This document shows, piece after piece, positions 15,280 to 25,627 of a stretch of 64,000 bases of DNA. Every line of letters starts with the position of its first letter. Within the stretch, counting starts at the first letter, position 1. The stretch is from Aplectana chamaeleonis. Taxonomy: Eukaryota; Nematoda; Chromadorea; Rhabditida; Cosmocercidae. A program made the position numbers and the translations under genes. The stretch covers positions 1 through 64,000 of the forward strand of contig JAPDOI010001940.1 in NCBI GenBank assembly GCA_029168955.1, read 5' to 3'. The notes beneath the pieces were generated by a model that had not been told where the DNA came from, searched no databases, and saw only the letters and a program-made list of their open reading frames with translations.

Positions 15280-15722
15280 GTTGACGTCTTCTGAAGTCCT
15301 ATTGAGTTTCCACGTCACACCGATCACGTCTTCTGAAGTCCTACTGAATTCCCACGTCACCCCGATCACGTCTTCTGAAGTCCTACTGAATTCCCACGTC
15401 ACCCCGATGACGTCTTCTGAAGTCCTACTGAGTTCCCACGTCACCCCGATCACGTCTTCTGAAGCCCTACTAAATTTCTACGTCACCCCGATCACGCCTT
15501 CTGAAGCCCTACTGAATTCCCATGGCACCCCGATCACGTCTTCTGAAGTCCTACTGAATTCCCACGTCACCCCGATGACGTCTTCTGAAGTCCTACTGAG
15601 TTCCCACGTCACCCCGATCACGTCTTCTGAAGCCTTTCTGAATTCCCACGTCACCCCAATCACGTCTTCTGGAGCCCCATTGAATTTCCACGTCACCCCA
15701 ATCACGTCTTCTGAAGCCCCAC
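15280..15722 (+). repeat. 42-bp satellite A, first array
   Basis: About ten head-to-tail copies of a 42-bp unit containing CGTCTTCTGAAGTCCTACTG, GAATTC and CACGTCACCCCGAT. It begins directly after the last 65-bp monomers and ends in an A-rich tract (AAAACAAAAAGAAG). Since 42 is a multiple of 3, both strands stay open: the plus strand reads TSSEVLLNSHVTPI and the minus strand IGVTWEFSRTSEDV as 14-residue periods. I treat these as by-products of period length. Monomer variants differ mainly at GTC/GCC and CGTC/CGGC positions. Confidence 0.93.
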
Positions 15723-16275
15723 TGAAAACAAAAAGAAGAAAAAAGAAAAAGAAAAAAAAGAAAACAAGCGCAATGGCGGTTTTCGAAACATGTGCTGCAC
15801 CGCCTGTGCTTAGCTACAGTAACCCCGGAACCTGCACATCTCGGAATGGATGGCGCGAAATTCTCGCGTTTTGTGCTAAAATCCCACTTTTTTGAATTGC
15901 CCTTTGCGATTATTTATATATAGAGAGAGGACGGCGAGAGAAATTATGGAGAAAAAGGGTGGGTTTGAGAGAGAATGAGTTGTGGAAGATTGGATTGAGA
16001 AAGACTGGATTAAGAAGGAATGGATTAAGAGAGAATGGTTTGAGGAAGAGTGGACTCCAGATAGAGCAGACTCAGATAAACATGTGCTGCACCGCCTGTG
16101 CTTAGCTACAGTAACCCCGGAACCTGCACATCTGGGAATGGATGGCGCGAAATTCTCGCGTTTTGTGCTAAAATCCCACTTTTTTGAATTGCCCTTTGCG
16201 ATTATTTATATATAGAGAGAGGACGGCGAGAGAAATTATGGAGAAAAAAGGGTGGGTTTGAGAGAGAATGAGTTG
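15723..16275 (+). repeat. Tandem unit of about 293 bp (A-rich tract plus TGTGCTGCACCGCC block)
   Basis: A block running from ACATGTGCTGCACCGCCTGT through GGAATGGATGGCGCGAAATT to ATTATTTATATATAGAGAG occurs at 15,788 and again at 16,081, and a third copy follows the second satellite-A array at 19,101. The first and third copies are preceded by the same AAAAAGAAGAAAAAAGAAAA tract, so array A, A-rich tract and block form one larger repeated arrangement. No gene is recognised. Confidence 0.8.
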
Positions 16276-17060
16276 AGGAAGATTGGATTGAGAAATACTG
16301 GATTAAGAAGGAATGGATTAAGAGAGAATGGTTTGAGGAAGAGTGGACTCAGATAGAGCAGATTAAGAAAGGATGGAGAGACAATTATTGGAGAGGAAAT
16401 AATGGAGAGTGAAAGAATTGATTGAGAAAGAATGTTTCGAAAGCCAGCGTGTTGACAGAGTTAATGGAGAGAGAATGAATAAAGAGATTGGATTGAGTTA
16501 GGTTGGCATTAGAAAGATTGGATTGAAAAAGAATGGATTGGGCATGAATGGGTTGAAAATGAATGGATGTAGATTGAATGGGTTGAGAATGAATGGATGG
16601 ATAGAGAATGGATTGAGTGAGAGCGGATTGAGGAAGAATGGCGAGAGAGAGTAGAGAGAGAAGGAGTTGTTTGAAAGAGGATGGATTGAATAAGAGCGAG
16701 TTGAGGAAGAATGGAGAGAGAGTTAAATGTGGTAGAAAGGAATAGAGAGAGGAATAATGACCAGAAGAATGATGGGAGACGCTTGAGAAATATAGAATGG
16801 ATAAAGAATGAACGGATGAATAGAGAATGGATGAGAGAAAGAACGGATGAAGAGAGAATTGATGGAAAGAACGGATAAAGAGAGGATGGATAAAGACATA
16901 ATGGAATAAAAGAGAATGGATGGAGAGAGAACGGATGAAGAGAGAATCGATGGGGAAAGAATGGCTAAAGAGAGAAGGACTGGAGAAAGAGTTACTAGAG
17001 ACAGAAAGGAGAGAAACGAGTTAGACAACGGACAGACGGGAGAAAATGGGGAGAGAGGCC
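15920..17060 (+). repeat. Polypurine GAGAATGG-rich tract, copy 1
   Basis: About 1.1 kb in which the plus strand is overwhelmingly G and A, built from loose repeats such as GAGAGAATGG, GGATTGAG and AAGAATGGAT. Strand asymmetry is extreme: almost no C, with scattered T. Such tracts can form triplex or slipped structures (general knowledge). Frames through it read as W/E/K/I-rich low complexity and are not credible genes. A near-identical tract lies at 19,800-21,060. Confidence 0.85.
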
Positions 17061-17717
17061 ATTGGTGAAAGGGAGGGAATGGAGGGAATAAATCTTCTCA
17101 GAAACACTAAAAAAGAGGGATACAACCGGAAAAGAAGAAGTGAAAGAACAATTAGCGTGAAAGACAAATAGAAGTCGAAAAACCCTATAGGCGTGTTGAA
17201 TCTTCTTCGGCTTCGGGTGCTGATACTGCCGCGAGCATTTAGAATACCTTGTGTTTTATTGCCGTAGGATCTGCTTTGAACACTGGTTTTTATCGTGAGC
17301 TTTCCCCTTGATGTCGTATTTCAGAATCTTCAGAGGACGAGGACACTTTCGATTCAGAACTTGATGACGATAATCGGGCATATGTGGAAGGTCTTTTGGG
17401 TGAGGTCATTTGTTTGTCTAGCAAGAATACGTGAAAATTATCAATTGGAAAAAATGTGCCCCTCTCTTTTTTTTGCATTTGATTAACCGTTGCCAGAGAA
17501 CTTATCCGTGACTAATTTTTCAGTCACGGAAAACTTCGCCCCAACCCGTCGTTTCCCTCTTTTTTAGAAATGAGGAGAGTTTTAGGGCCTAAAAAGTGAA
17601 TCTTTCACGCAAGATTAGGTTTTTGTTTGTGTGCAGTCCCCGGTGTCAGCGCTTTCGGAATCGCCTTGCCGTAGCCCATTATCACAAATCATAGTGCCGT
17701 AGCCCATTATCACAAAT
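16220..17717 (+). repeat. Segmental duplication, copy 1 (partner 20,190-21,670)
   Basis: From the polypurine tract through CTTGATGTCGTATTTCAG to GTAGCCCATTATCACAAATC this segment matches 20,190-21,670 at a nearly constant offset of 3,972 bases, with only scattered differences (for example GACACTTTCG against GACAATTTCG). In copy 1 the trailing GCCGTAGCCCATTATCACAAAT is itself duplicated and then followed by the TIR of the satellite-A element. Confidence 0.85.
17325..17399 (+). pseudogene. Possible orphan acidic exon (copy 1)
   Basis: A 75-base open segment sits between an acceptor-like GTATTTCAG and a donor-like GGTGAGG. It would encode a serine/aspartate-rich peptide: SSEDEDTFDSELDDD followed by NRAYVEGLLG. 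Length is a multiple of 3 and it starts and ends in the same phase. A second copy lies at 21,297-21,371 with one residue changed (T to N). Candidate neighbouring exons after TTTTTCAG (17,523) and GTGTGCAG (17,635) run quickly into stops. I do not recognise the protein. It may be a fragment of a real gene carried in the duplication, or chance. Confidence 0.3.
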
Positions 17718-17744
17718 CTAGGGATCGGAGCGCCGTAGAACACG

Positions 17745-19034
17745 GCACCCCGATCACGTCTTCTGAAGCCCTACTGAATTCCCACGGCACCCCGATCACG
17801 TCTTCTGAAGTCCTACTGAATTCCCACTGCACCCCCGATCACGTCTTCTGAAGTCCTACTGAATTCCCACGTCACCCCGATGACGTCTTCTGAAGCCCTA
17901 CTAAATTTCCACGTCACCCCGATCACGCCTTCTGAAGTCCTACTGAATTCCCACGTCACCCCGATGACGTCTTCTGAAGCCCTACTGAATTCCCACGTCA
18001 CCCCGATGACGTCTTCTGAAGTCCTACTGAATTCCCACGTCACCCCGATGACGTCTTCTGAAGCCCTACTGAATTTTCACGGCACCCCGATCACGTCTTC
18101 TGAAGTCCTACTGAATTCCCACGTCACCCCGATCACGTCTTCTGAAGTCCTACTGAATTCCCACGTCACCCCGATGACGTCTTCTGAAGTCCTACTGAAT
18201 TCCCACGTCACCCCGATGGCGTCTTCTGAAGCCCTACTGAATTTCCACGTCACCCCGATCATGTCTTCTGAAGCCCTACTGAATTTCCACGGCACCCCGA
18301 TCACATCTTCTGATGCCCTATTGAATTCCCACGGCACCCCGATCACGTCTTCTGAAGTCCTACTGAATTCCCACGTCACCCCGATCACGTCTTCTGATGC
18401 CCTATTGAATTCCCACGGCACCCCGATCACGTCTTCTGAAGTCCTACAGATTTCGCACGTCACCCCGATCACGTCTTCTGAAGTCCTATTGAATTCCCAC
18501 GTCACCTCGATGACGTCTTCTGAAGCCCTACTAAATTTCCACGTCACCCCGATCACGCCTTCTGAAGTGCTACTAAATTCCAACGTCACCCCGATCACAT
18601 CTTCTGATGTCCTACTGAATTCCCACGGCACCCCGATCACGTCTTCTGAAGCCCTACTGAATTCCCACGGCACCCCGATCACGTCTTCTGAAGTCCTACT
18701 GAATTCCCACTGCACCCCGATCACGTCTTCTGAAGTCCTACTGAATTCCCACGTCACCCCGATCACGTCTTCTGAAGCCCTACTGAATTCCCACGTCACC
18801 CCGATCACGTCTTCTGAAGCCTTGCTGAATTCCCACGTCCCCCCGATCACGTCTTCTGGAGCCCCATTGAATTTCCACGTCACCCTGAACACGTCTTCTG
18901 TAGCCTTACTGAATTTTCACGCAACCCCGATCACGTCTTCTGGAGCCGAACTGAATTCCCACGTCCCCCCGATCACGTATTCTGAAGCCCTATTGAAATT
19001 TCACGTCACCCCAATCACGTCTTCTGAAGCCTCA
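17745..19034 (+). repeat. 42-bp satellite A, second array
   Basis: About 30 units of the same 42-bp monomer as at 15,280, again open on both strands: 451 codons on plus from 17,880, and 271 codons on minus within 18,077-18,892. The last few monomers (18,830-19,030) are the most diverged (ACGTCCCCCCGATC, CTGGAGCC), so the array is homogeneous inside and degenerate at its right edge. It ends in the A-rich tract, as in the first array. Confidence 0.93.
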
Positions 19035-19235
19035 CTGAAAACAAAAAGAAGAAAAAAGAAAAAGAAAAAAAGAAAACAAGCGCAAAGGCGGGTTTCGAAA
19101 CATGTGCTGCACCGCCTGTGCTTAGCTACAGTAACCCCAGAACCTGCACATCTCGGAATGGATGGGGCGAACTTCTGGCGTTTTGTGCTAAAATCCCACT
19201 TTTTTGAATTGCCGTTTGGGATTATTTATATATAG

Positions 19236-19480
19236 AGGACACTTTCGATTATTTATATATAGAGGACACTTTTCTGCGATTATTTATATATAGAAAGTGT
19301 ACGGTACCCATTTAGGAGTGCGCCGAACGCCATAGAAAGTGTGCGGGCCCATGTAAGAGAGCGCCGGACGCCATAGAAAGTGTGCGGGACCCATTTAGGA
19401 GTGCGGCGAACGCCATAGAAAGTATATATATAGAGGACACTTATATATATATAGAGAGGACACTTTCTATGGCGTCCGGC
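19236..19480 (-). repeat. Satellite B fragment with ATTATTTATATATAG repeats
   Basis: Short tandem copies of GATTATTTATATATAGAGGA precede four units of a different 42-bp satellite (B), here in the orientation AAGTGTGCGGGACCCATTTA, GGAGTGCGCCGAACGCC. The same B unit forms the main array at 36,965-38,045 on the opposite strand. It shows that satellites A and B have been shuffled together. Confidence 0.75.
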
Positions 19481-19494
19481 GCGCTTCCATGGGC

Positions 19495-19792
19495 CTCTCT
19501 GTGTCTTCTGAAGCCTTGCTGAATTCCCACGTCCCCCCGATCACGTCTTCTGGAGCCCCATTGAATTTCCACTTCGCCCTGAGCACGTCTTCTGTAGCCT
19601 TACTGAATTTTCACGCAACCCCGATCACGTCTTCTGGAGGTGCTCCGATCCGCCGTAGAATACGGCACCCGATCACGTCTTTTGAAGGCCTACTGAATTT
19701 CCACGGCACCCGTGATCGGGGTGCCGTGGGAATTCAGTAGGGCTTCAGAAGACGTGATCGGGTGCCGTATTCTACGGCGCTCCTATCCCTAG
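19495..19792. repeat. Fold-back of satellite A monomers
   Basis: Degenerate A monomers in plus orientation (19,500-19,710) are followed by monomers in the opposite orientation. The stretch GTAGAATACGGCACCCGATC at about 19,660 is answered by GATCGGGTGCCGTATTCTAC ending near 19,775, giving a hairpin of roughly 60-bp arms. Confidence 0.75.
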
Positions 19793-19799
19793 TTTGTCT

Positions 19800-21060
19800 G
19801 AGTAGATACAGAGAGGTTGTATGGGGAAGAGTTGGAGAGAATGGAGAGCGAGAGAAGGAAAATCAAATGAATTGATAGAGAGGAAATCAAGAGATAAAGT
19901 GGTGAGGAAAAGTGAATAGAGAAGGAGTGAATAGAGAAAATCCGGCGAAGAAAGAACAGTTAGAGAAAAATGTGTAGAGAGAGAACGAATTGAGAAAGAG
20001 TGGATGGAGAAGGAATTGATGGAAAATGAGCGTATTGAGAAAGAGTGGCGAGAGAAATAATGGAGAGAGAAAGCATGGATTGAGAGAGAAATGGATTGGG
20101 ACAGAATGGAATGGGTAAGATTGGATTTAGAAATATTGGATTGAGAAAGAGCGGATTGAGAAGGAATGGATTGATAGAGAGAGCGGATCGAGAGAGGACG
20201 GCGAGAGAAATTATGGAGAAAAAGGGTGGAGTTTGAGAGAGAATGAGTTGAGGAAGATTGGATTGAGAAAGACTGGATTAAGAAGGAATGGATTAAGAGA
20301 GAATGGTTTGAGGAAGAGTGGACTCAGATAGAGCAGATTAAGAAAGGATGGAGAGAGAATTATTGGAGAGAAATAATGGAGAGTGAAAGAATTGATTGAG
20401 AAAGAATGTTTCGAAAGCCAGCGTGTTGACAGAGTTAATGGAGAGAGAATGAATTAAGAGATTGGATTGAGTTAGATTGGCATTAGAAAGATTGGATTGA
20501 AAAAGAATGGATTGGGCATGAATGGGTTGAAAATGAATGGATCTAGATTGAATGGGTTGAGAATGAATGGATGGCTAGAGAATGGATTGAGTGAGAGCGG
20601 ATTGAGGAAGAATGGCGAGAGAGAGTAGAGAGAGAAGGAGTTGTTTGAAAGAGGATGGATTGAATAAGAGCGAGTTGAGGAAGAATGGAGAGAGAGTTAA
20701 ATGTGGTAGAAGGAATAGAGAGAGGAATAATGACCAGAAGAATGATGGGAGACGCTTGAGAAATATAGAATGGATAAAGAATGAACGGATGAATAGAGAA
20801 TGGATGAGGAGAAAGAACGGATGAAGAGAGAATTGATGGAAAGAACGGATAAAGAGAGGATGGATAAAGACATAATGGAATAAAAGAGAATGGATGGAGA
20901 GAGAACGGATGAAGAGAGAATCGATGGGGAAAGAATGGCTAAAGAGAGAACGACTGGAGAAAGAGTTATTAGAGAGAGAAAGGAGAGAAACGAGTTAGAG
21001 AATGGACAGACGGGAGAAAATGGGGAGGGGCCATTGGTGAAAGGGAGAGAATGGAGGGAA
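19800..21060 (+). repeat. Polypurine GAGAATGG-rich tract, copy 2
   Basis: Same G/A-only composition as 15,920-17,060. From about 20,190 it matches copy 1 almost base for base; before that it contains additional purine repeats without a counterpart in copy 1. Confidence 0.85.
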
Positions 21061-21670
21061 TAAATCTTCTCAGAAATACTAAAAAAGAGGGAGACAATCG
21101 GAAAGGAAGAAGTGAAAGAACAATTAGCGTGAAAGACAAATAGAAGTCGAAAAACCCTATAGGCGTGTTGAATCTTCTTCGGCTTCGGGTGATGATACTG
21201 CCGCGAGCATTTAGAATACCTTGTGTTTTATTGCCGTAGGATCTGCTTTGAACACTGGTTTTTATCGTGAGCTTTCCCCTTGATGTCGTATTTCAGAATC
21301 TTCAGAGGACGAGGACAATTTCGATTCAGAACTTGATGACGATAATCGCGCATATGTGGAAGGTCTTTTGGGTGAGGTCATTTGTTTGTCTAGCAAGAAT
21401 ACGTGAAAATTATCAATTGGAAAAAATGTGCCCCTCTCTTTTTTTTGCATTCGATTAACCGTTGCCAGAGAACTTATCCGTGACTAATTTTTCAGTCACG
21501 GAAAACTTCGCCCCAACCCGTCGTTTCCCTCTTTTTTAGAAATGAGGAGAGTTTTAGGGCCTAAAAAGTGAATCTTTCACGCAAGATTAGGTTTTTTGTT
21601 TGTGTGCAGTCCCCGGTGTCAGCGCTTTCGGAATCGCCTTGCCGTAGCCCATTATCACAAATCATAGTTA
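20190..21670 (+). repeat. Segmental duplication, copy 2 (partner 16,220-17,717)
   Basis: Matches copy 1 at an offset of 3,972 and includes the second acidic exon-like segment (21,297-21,371). After GCCCATTATCACAAATCATA it continues into GTTACGTTGTATAGGACC, whereas copy 1 turns into a repeat of its own end and the satellite-A element. Confidence 0.85.
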
Positions 21671-21705
21671 CGTTGTATAGGACCGCGAGCTTCATCGTTT
21701 TCGAA

Positions 21706-21850
21706 TCTGATTTAGATCTCTTGCTGGGAGTAGATTATCCGCCCACTTTCTAGCTGTCGCCCTATCACGCCAGCCTTTGCAGCGCCTGTGAAAGGTCAAC
21801 GGCGAGAAAATGGGCGGATAAGCTACTCCCAGCAAGAGATCTAAATTAGT
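21706..21850. mobile_element. Palindromic MITE-like hairpin, 145 bp
   Basis: TTTAGATCTCTTGCTGGGAG at the left is answered by CTCCCAGCAAGAGATCTAAA at the right, and GATTATCCGCCCACTTTC by GAAAATGGGCGGATAAGC. The arms cover most of the element with a short centre. No coding. Confidence 0.75.
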
Positions 21851-22028
21851 ACCCAGTTTTTTTCTCTGGGCAGGTGAAGGGACCATTAAGAAAAATAGAA
21901 AAGTTCAAACCCCGAAAAAGGACTCGAAGTGTTCCGAAAATGGTGCAAATCACATCAGAAATAGGTTGGGTTTCGTTCCCGTTTTTCCGCTCACATTTTT
22001 TTAGCTTTGAAGATGTGCTCTGTTGTGA

Positions 22029-22302
22029 GTTATCGTCGTTCTCTGGACGGCGGGCAACCGCGTCGAATTTCGGGTTGCGCTTGTCGAGCGTATGGGATGG
22101 CGCCGTCATGGAAAAAAGAGAGTATGAGAGAAAGGATGGAAAGAAAAGAAAGGGAAACGAAAGATGGTGAAGGAGTGCTGGCCATGGGGAAGATAGAACG
22201 CTGCGCCGTGCCGATCGTTTTTCCATGACGGCGTCGCCCCATACTCTCGACACGCGCAACGCCGGATTCGATGCGGCTGCACGCTGTCTAGAGAACGACA
22301 AT
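22029..22302. mobile_element. Inverted-repeat element, about 275 bp
   Basis: The left arm contains TCGTTCTCTGGACGGCG, GGCGCCGTCATGGAAAAA and GAGAGTATGAG. The right arm contains TTTTTCCATGACGGCGTCGC, CCCATACTCTCGACACGCGC and GAGAACGACAATATC. The loop is G/A-rich. No ORF of note. Confidence 0.65.
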
Positions 22303-22315
22303 ATCTTCGGAATCC

Positions 22316-22860
22316 CTAATAAATTCTTCGTGGAATAGTGTAATGGTTTCCTACCTTTACTTTTGCCATAAGCCAGCCAGCTCGATGAACCGGAGCTCCA
22401 TAGTACTTTTTGTCGGCTGATCTGGCCCCTATTATGATATCGAGACACGCAGAATCGATAGCACCTACTACGGGACTTGGTTCTTTCCACCTGGCTGACT
22501 CATGGAAGAAGTGAAGTCGAACCAGTTGACACATAATTTCGCGGAGATTCCAAAAACAGTCTTTGAAAACTCAGAGGGAAAAAGCTGGTATTTGGAATCA
22601 GCTAGAGAATTGCGAACAATTTTTCGATTCTGAAAACGCTATTCGACGCAGAACTTCAAGTGGATTTCGAAAACAGTGCCAGAAATCTGAGGATTATGCT
22701 AAAGGGAAAAACTATGAGTGAAGGACTGGTAGTTTTGTGTGAGAGACTGCATTTCATGAATTGAAGTCGGCTCCGTAAAATATTTCTGCTATGTACCTGA
22801 AGGTGCGTAGTTTACGCAGAATTTCACTGGAATTCCGAAAACTACCATCACCAGGTGTCT
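22316..22860. repeat. Degenerate repeat D (about 170-bp unit), with CATAAGCCAGCCAG hairpin
   Basis: CATAAGCCAGCCAGCTCGAT and its approximate inverse (CCACCTGGCTGACTCATGG) form a hairpin at 22,370-22,505. Downstream the text GCTATTCGACGCAGAACTTC recurs in diverged form. The same two components occur at 55,358-56,510, identifying one repeat family at two places. Confidence 0.6.
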
Positions 22861-22930
22861 ATTCACAAAGGCAAACAGGTTACTAGCAAAAACCTGATCC
22901 AGTTCTAGATATTAAAGAAATTTTTGATTT

Positions 22931-23780
22931 TAAAGACTGTGTTCACGATAATCTTCATTTTTGAAGCTATATCGATCAAAGGCAGCATACATGCTCGTAA
23001 ACGTGATTGAGATAACTACGGAAATAGAATGGTATGGCCCAGATTACAACGCCTACGCATTTTGAAATGTCAAAAACGAACCACAATGCCGCTACATGAG
23101 TTAAAAGTTGGCCCCGCCCTGTATTTTCACGCCCCCTGTATTTGCCCTTTTCGTGCAACGCAAGGTTGCTGGGTCATATTCACCGTCGATACTGTTGGTG
23201 GATGGCCTAACAAGTGAACCACACATATCACTGACGGCGAAGATGACCCAGCGACCCTGCTTTGGAGCAAAAGAGCAAATACAGGGGCGTGAAAATACAG
23301 GGCGGGGCGAACTTCTAACTCATGTAGCGGCGTTGTGGGTCATTTTTGACACTTCAAAATGCGTAGGCATTATGTTGTAAACAATATGGCTCGATTCACA
23401 TTGTTACTGCAACCACGTTTACGAGCGTGTATGCTGCCTTTAGAAGGTAGAAATTCAGAAAAACGCACCAGAAGTACACGTAATCCTTAATTATCACCCC
23501 GCCTCTACTCTCTATTGTTCCGTTCCTTCCTTAGGGCCCTAACTAATCCTGCTTTGCATATTCTTTTATTTTCGAACGACCCAATTTTTCACAGGTGACA
23601 ACCACCATGAACACGTTCATACAACCGGACAACTAGTCCATGTTATAGAATAATGTCACTGAAATACGATGTTTTGATGCGTTTCTCGCCGTTTCTTCGT
23701 GAATTTGATAGCACCTGGAGGCCAACGCATTGTTTTGTGAAAAAACTTTGGGACGAAAATCATTGTGAACAATGCTTTTA
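22931..23780. mobile_element. TIR element of the GTGTTCACGATAATCTTC family, interrupted
   Basis: Left end TAAAGACTGTGTTCACGATA and right end ATCATTGTGAACAATGCTTT are inverted. The interior right half (TAATGTCACTGAAATACGAT, TGCGTTTCTCGCCGTTTCTT) matches the uninterrupted copy at 32,668-33,102. This copy is split by the palindromic element at 22,976-23,442. No transposase is visible. Confidence 0.75.
22976..23442. mobile_element. Long palindromic MITE nested in the 22.9-kb element
   Basis: GGCAGCATACATGCTCGTAA at the left is matched by TTTACGAGCGTGTATGCTGC at the right. Further in, CCCCGCCCTGTATTTTCACG is matched by CGTGAAAATACAGGGCGGGG. Arms are about 200 bp each with a short central spacer, so nearly the whole 467 bp is one hairpin. 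It interrupts an older TIR element, so it is the younger insertion. Confidence 0.8.
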
Positions 23781-24261
23781 AATGCACAGTCCAAGCTTAG
23801 AGACGAAATATGAGATTCCCACTTAATTGTGAAGTAGACACACCCCGTATACCACTTGCCAAGTGCGAGCTCTCAATTCCTCCGAATAAGCGAGTTATAG
23901 GAGGAAGTCACCCTGAGACGCCAACCTCCGGAAGCCACTTCGGCACGCCCCTTTTACGATCTTTCGAGCTCAACAGTGGCGAGATGAGCGGTGGTTTTCG
24001 ATCAATAGCCCCGTTCTTCCTTTCATTCTCAGCCTCTCTCTTCATTTAAGTCAGCTCGCATACAGCGGTTGCAAATGACGAAAGTTACAAGCCTCGGACA
24101 ACTCTTCCACCATGCTTCCGTAGCTCAATTTTTGAGGGGCCATAACTCCGTTTCCAGAGGGTCTTGAACTATTCCAGAGACATCTTTGAAATCAGCGTGA
24201 GGCCGTTCTCAATATAGACAGAAGAACAGAAAACCGAATTCGATGTTGGGCTGTGCCTTTA
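23778..24261. mobile_element. TIR element, 480-bp family, copy 1
   Basis: Ends are AATGCACAGTCCAAGCTTAG and GTTGGGCTGTGCCTTTAA (inverted). The whole body, including AAGTAGACACACCCCGTATA and CTTCCACCATGCTTCCGTAG, matches 26,685-27,178, and its right half matches 34,273-34,764. It abuts the previous element directly. No credible ORF. Confidence 0.8.
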
Positions 24262-24312
24262 AGCCTGTCGGATCGCTGTTTCCACCCGAAAGAACTTATA
24301 GTTGGCACGGAT

Positions 24313-24575
24313 CAGGAGTGTGAGAAAAAATTTCAAATCCGAAAAGCGAAACATTTTTTGGTCAAAAGTTTGTAGAAAGCTTCGCTATACTATGCCACGT
24401 TGCAAAAATGCACTTTTTTCAGATTTTCGTTGTTTTTTTTTTTCGGAAAATCAATGCCGAAAATGTTTCGAAAAGTAATCGCACTTTAAAAGGCCTAACT
24501 ACGCAGAAATTCGTCTCGGAGCGACAATCTTCATCTTTCGATTTCGAGTTTTCAAAAATTTTTCGCACATCCCTG
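24313..24575. mobile_element. hAT-like MITE, 263 bp, with 8-bp target-site duplication
   Basis: Starts CAGGAGTGTGAGAAAAAATT and ends AAATTTTTCGCACATCCCTG (inverted, imperfect). It is flanked on both sides by the identical octamer GCACGGAT (24,305-24,312 and 24,576-24,583). CAGGG-type ends with 8-bp duplications are characteristic of the hAT superfamily. No transposase inside. Confidence 0.85.
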
Positions 24576-25620
24576 GCACGGATCCCACTGATACTTTGCC
24601 TTCTTCATTGTGCATTGGCGAACCCGGTGGACGTTTGTCATAACATATGCTCACCGAGTTTGCTCCAACACATGATAAAGAACATAAAGTATCAGTGCGA
24701 TCGGTGCCGACTGTATGTTACAAATGTAACGGTGGAAGGCATGCACTTCGACCTCGTTACTAGTCTGGTACCAGGTGCAAAGCCATCGACGAGTGCCCCA
24801 GAACTAATGCTATATGTTTTAACATATCTGATCAAATGAGGATTTTCAGCGAATATATTCCGGGAAATGAATCCATTTGGTAGGTGGTGATCGATGAACG
24901 CGCAGAAATCTCCAGGAAACCATTTGATACAATTTGTTTTGTTGTTAAGTTGTGATTTTATAAAGTTGGGTAATGTACAACAACGCTAGACATGCTTTTT
25001 TATTGTTTCATGAAATTCCGAGCCCAAGAGAAGTGTGGGCACACAACTCGTTTGCTTACGCTGCATCCTTTACCTCTACAATACTGTGGCTGAAGGAGTT
25101 CATCGAGAGTAGCCGGCTTGGCTGATTACTTGCCATCGTTCGGACGGAGTGCCTGTTAATTTTAACGATGGGTAGACTGCTTTGAAAGAGTGTTCCATCG
25201 CGCCCTCACGAACGTATATAAAACCTAGCTCCCTCATTTTGAGCGGTCGAAGTTAGGCTGATCGGGCTTATCTCAGATTCTCCATATCGCTATTATATTC
25301 TGCCATGATCGACCGCTCCGCTTCATTCTACGCCCGGACTCATCCGAGCAAGATTAGCCTTACATGCCGTTGAAGTTGCTTGAAGAGCGAAAAGAGCGCG
25401 GGCAGAAAGTAAGGTTGCTGCTCGCAAATTCGACTATTGTGTTCTAACTATGAGTTGCTCGGCAGAAACTAGAGACCCCTTTCTCTTCTCGAGTTGTGTT
25501 CCCAAAAAGAAACAGCTAAGTCGCCGCTGTTGTTCATCCTATGCATGATTACTATTATTTGGAATCTGCAGAGACCACATTCGCGAACAATAGGATACGC
25601 TGACAACGTAAGGCTCTATT
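24576..25620. other. About 1 kb without a recognisable gene
   Basis: Contains a small dyad around CACTGATACTTTGCC / AAAGTATCAGTGCG (24,588-24,700) and the text CATAACATATGCTCACCGAG, which resembles the hairpin at 31,519-31,667. A TATATAAAACC box at 25,213 has no supported gene after it. The open frame that ends at 24,839 begins inside the MITE at 24,313 and has no known similarity that I can see. Confidence 0.5.
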
Positions 25621-25627
25621 TATACGT

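Larger units (their letters stand above)
17718..19792. mobile_element. TIR-bounded element filled with satellite A
   Basis: The left end reads CTAGGGATCGGAGCGCCGTA, then GAACACGGCACCCCGATCACG. The right end (19,753-19,792), read on the minus strand, gives CTAGGGATAGGAGCGCCGTA, then GAATACGGCACCCGATCACG. These roughly 40-bp inverted termini enclose about 30 satellite-A monomers, the A-rich tract, a copy of the TGTGCTGCACCGCC block, and a short run of satellite B. The interior near 19,649-19,782 folds back on itself. No transposase ORF is present. I read it as a non-autonomous element whose interior expanded in tandem; target-site duplications were not found. Confidence 0.6.

Noticed and set aside
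17880..19235. 451-codon ORF of TSSEVLLNSHVTPI repeats as a secreted or structural repeat protein
   Set aside because: The opposite strand is equally open, there is no signal peptide, and it runs into the A-rich tract as poly-lysine. Period divisibility explains it.
24408..24839. 143-codon ORF as a host gene
   Set aside because: Its first half lies inside the hAT-like MITE at 24,313-24,575, and the second half has no recognisable domain.
25205..25260. TATATAAAACC box as a gene promoter
   Set aside because: No coding sequence follows within reach; similar boxes at 40,277 and 59,270 are equally isolated.
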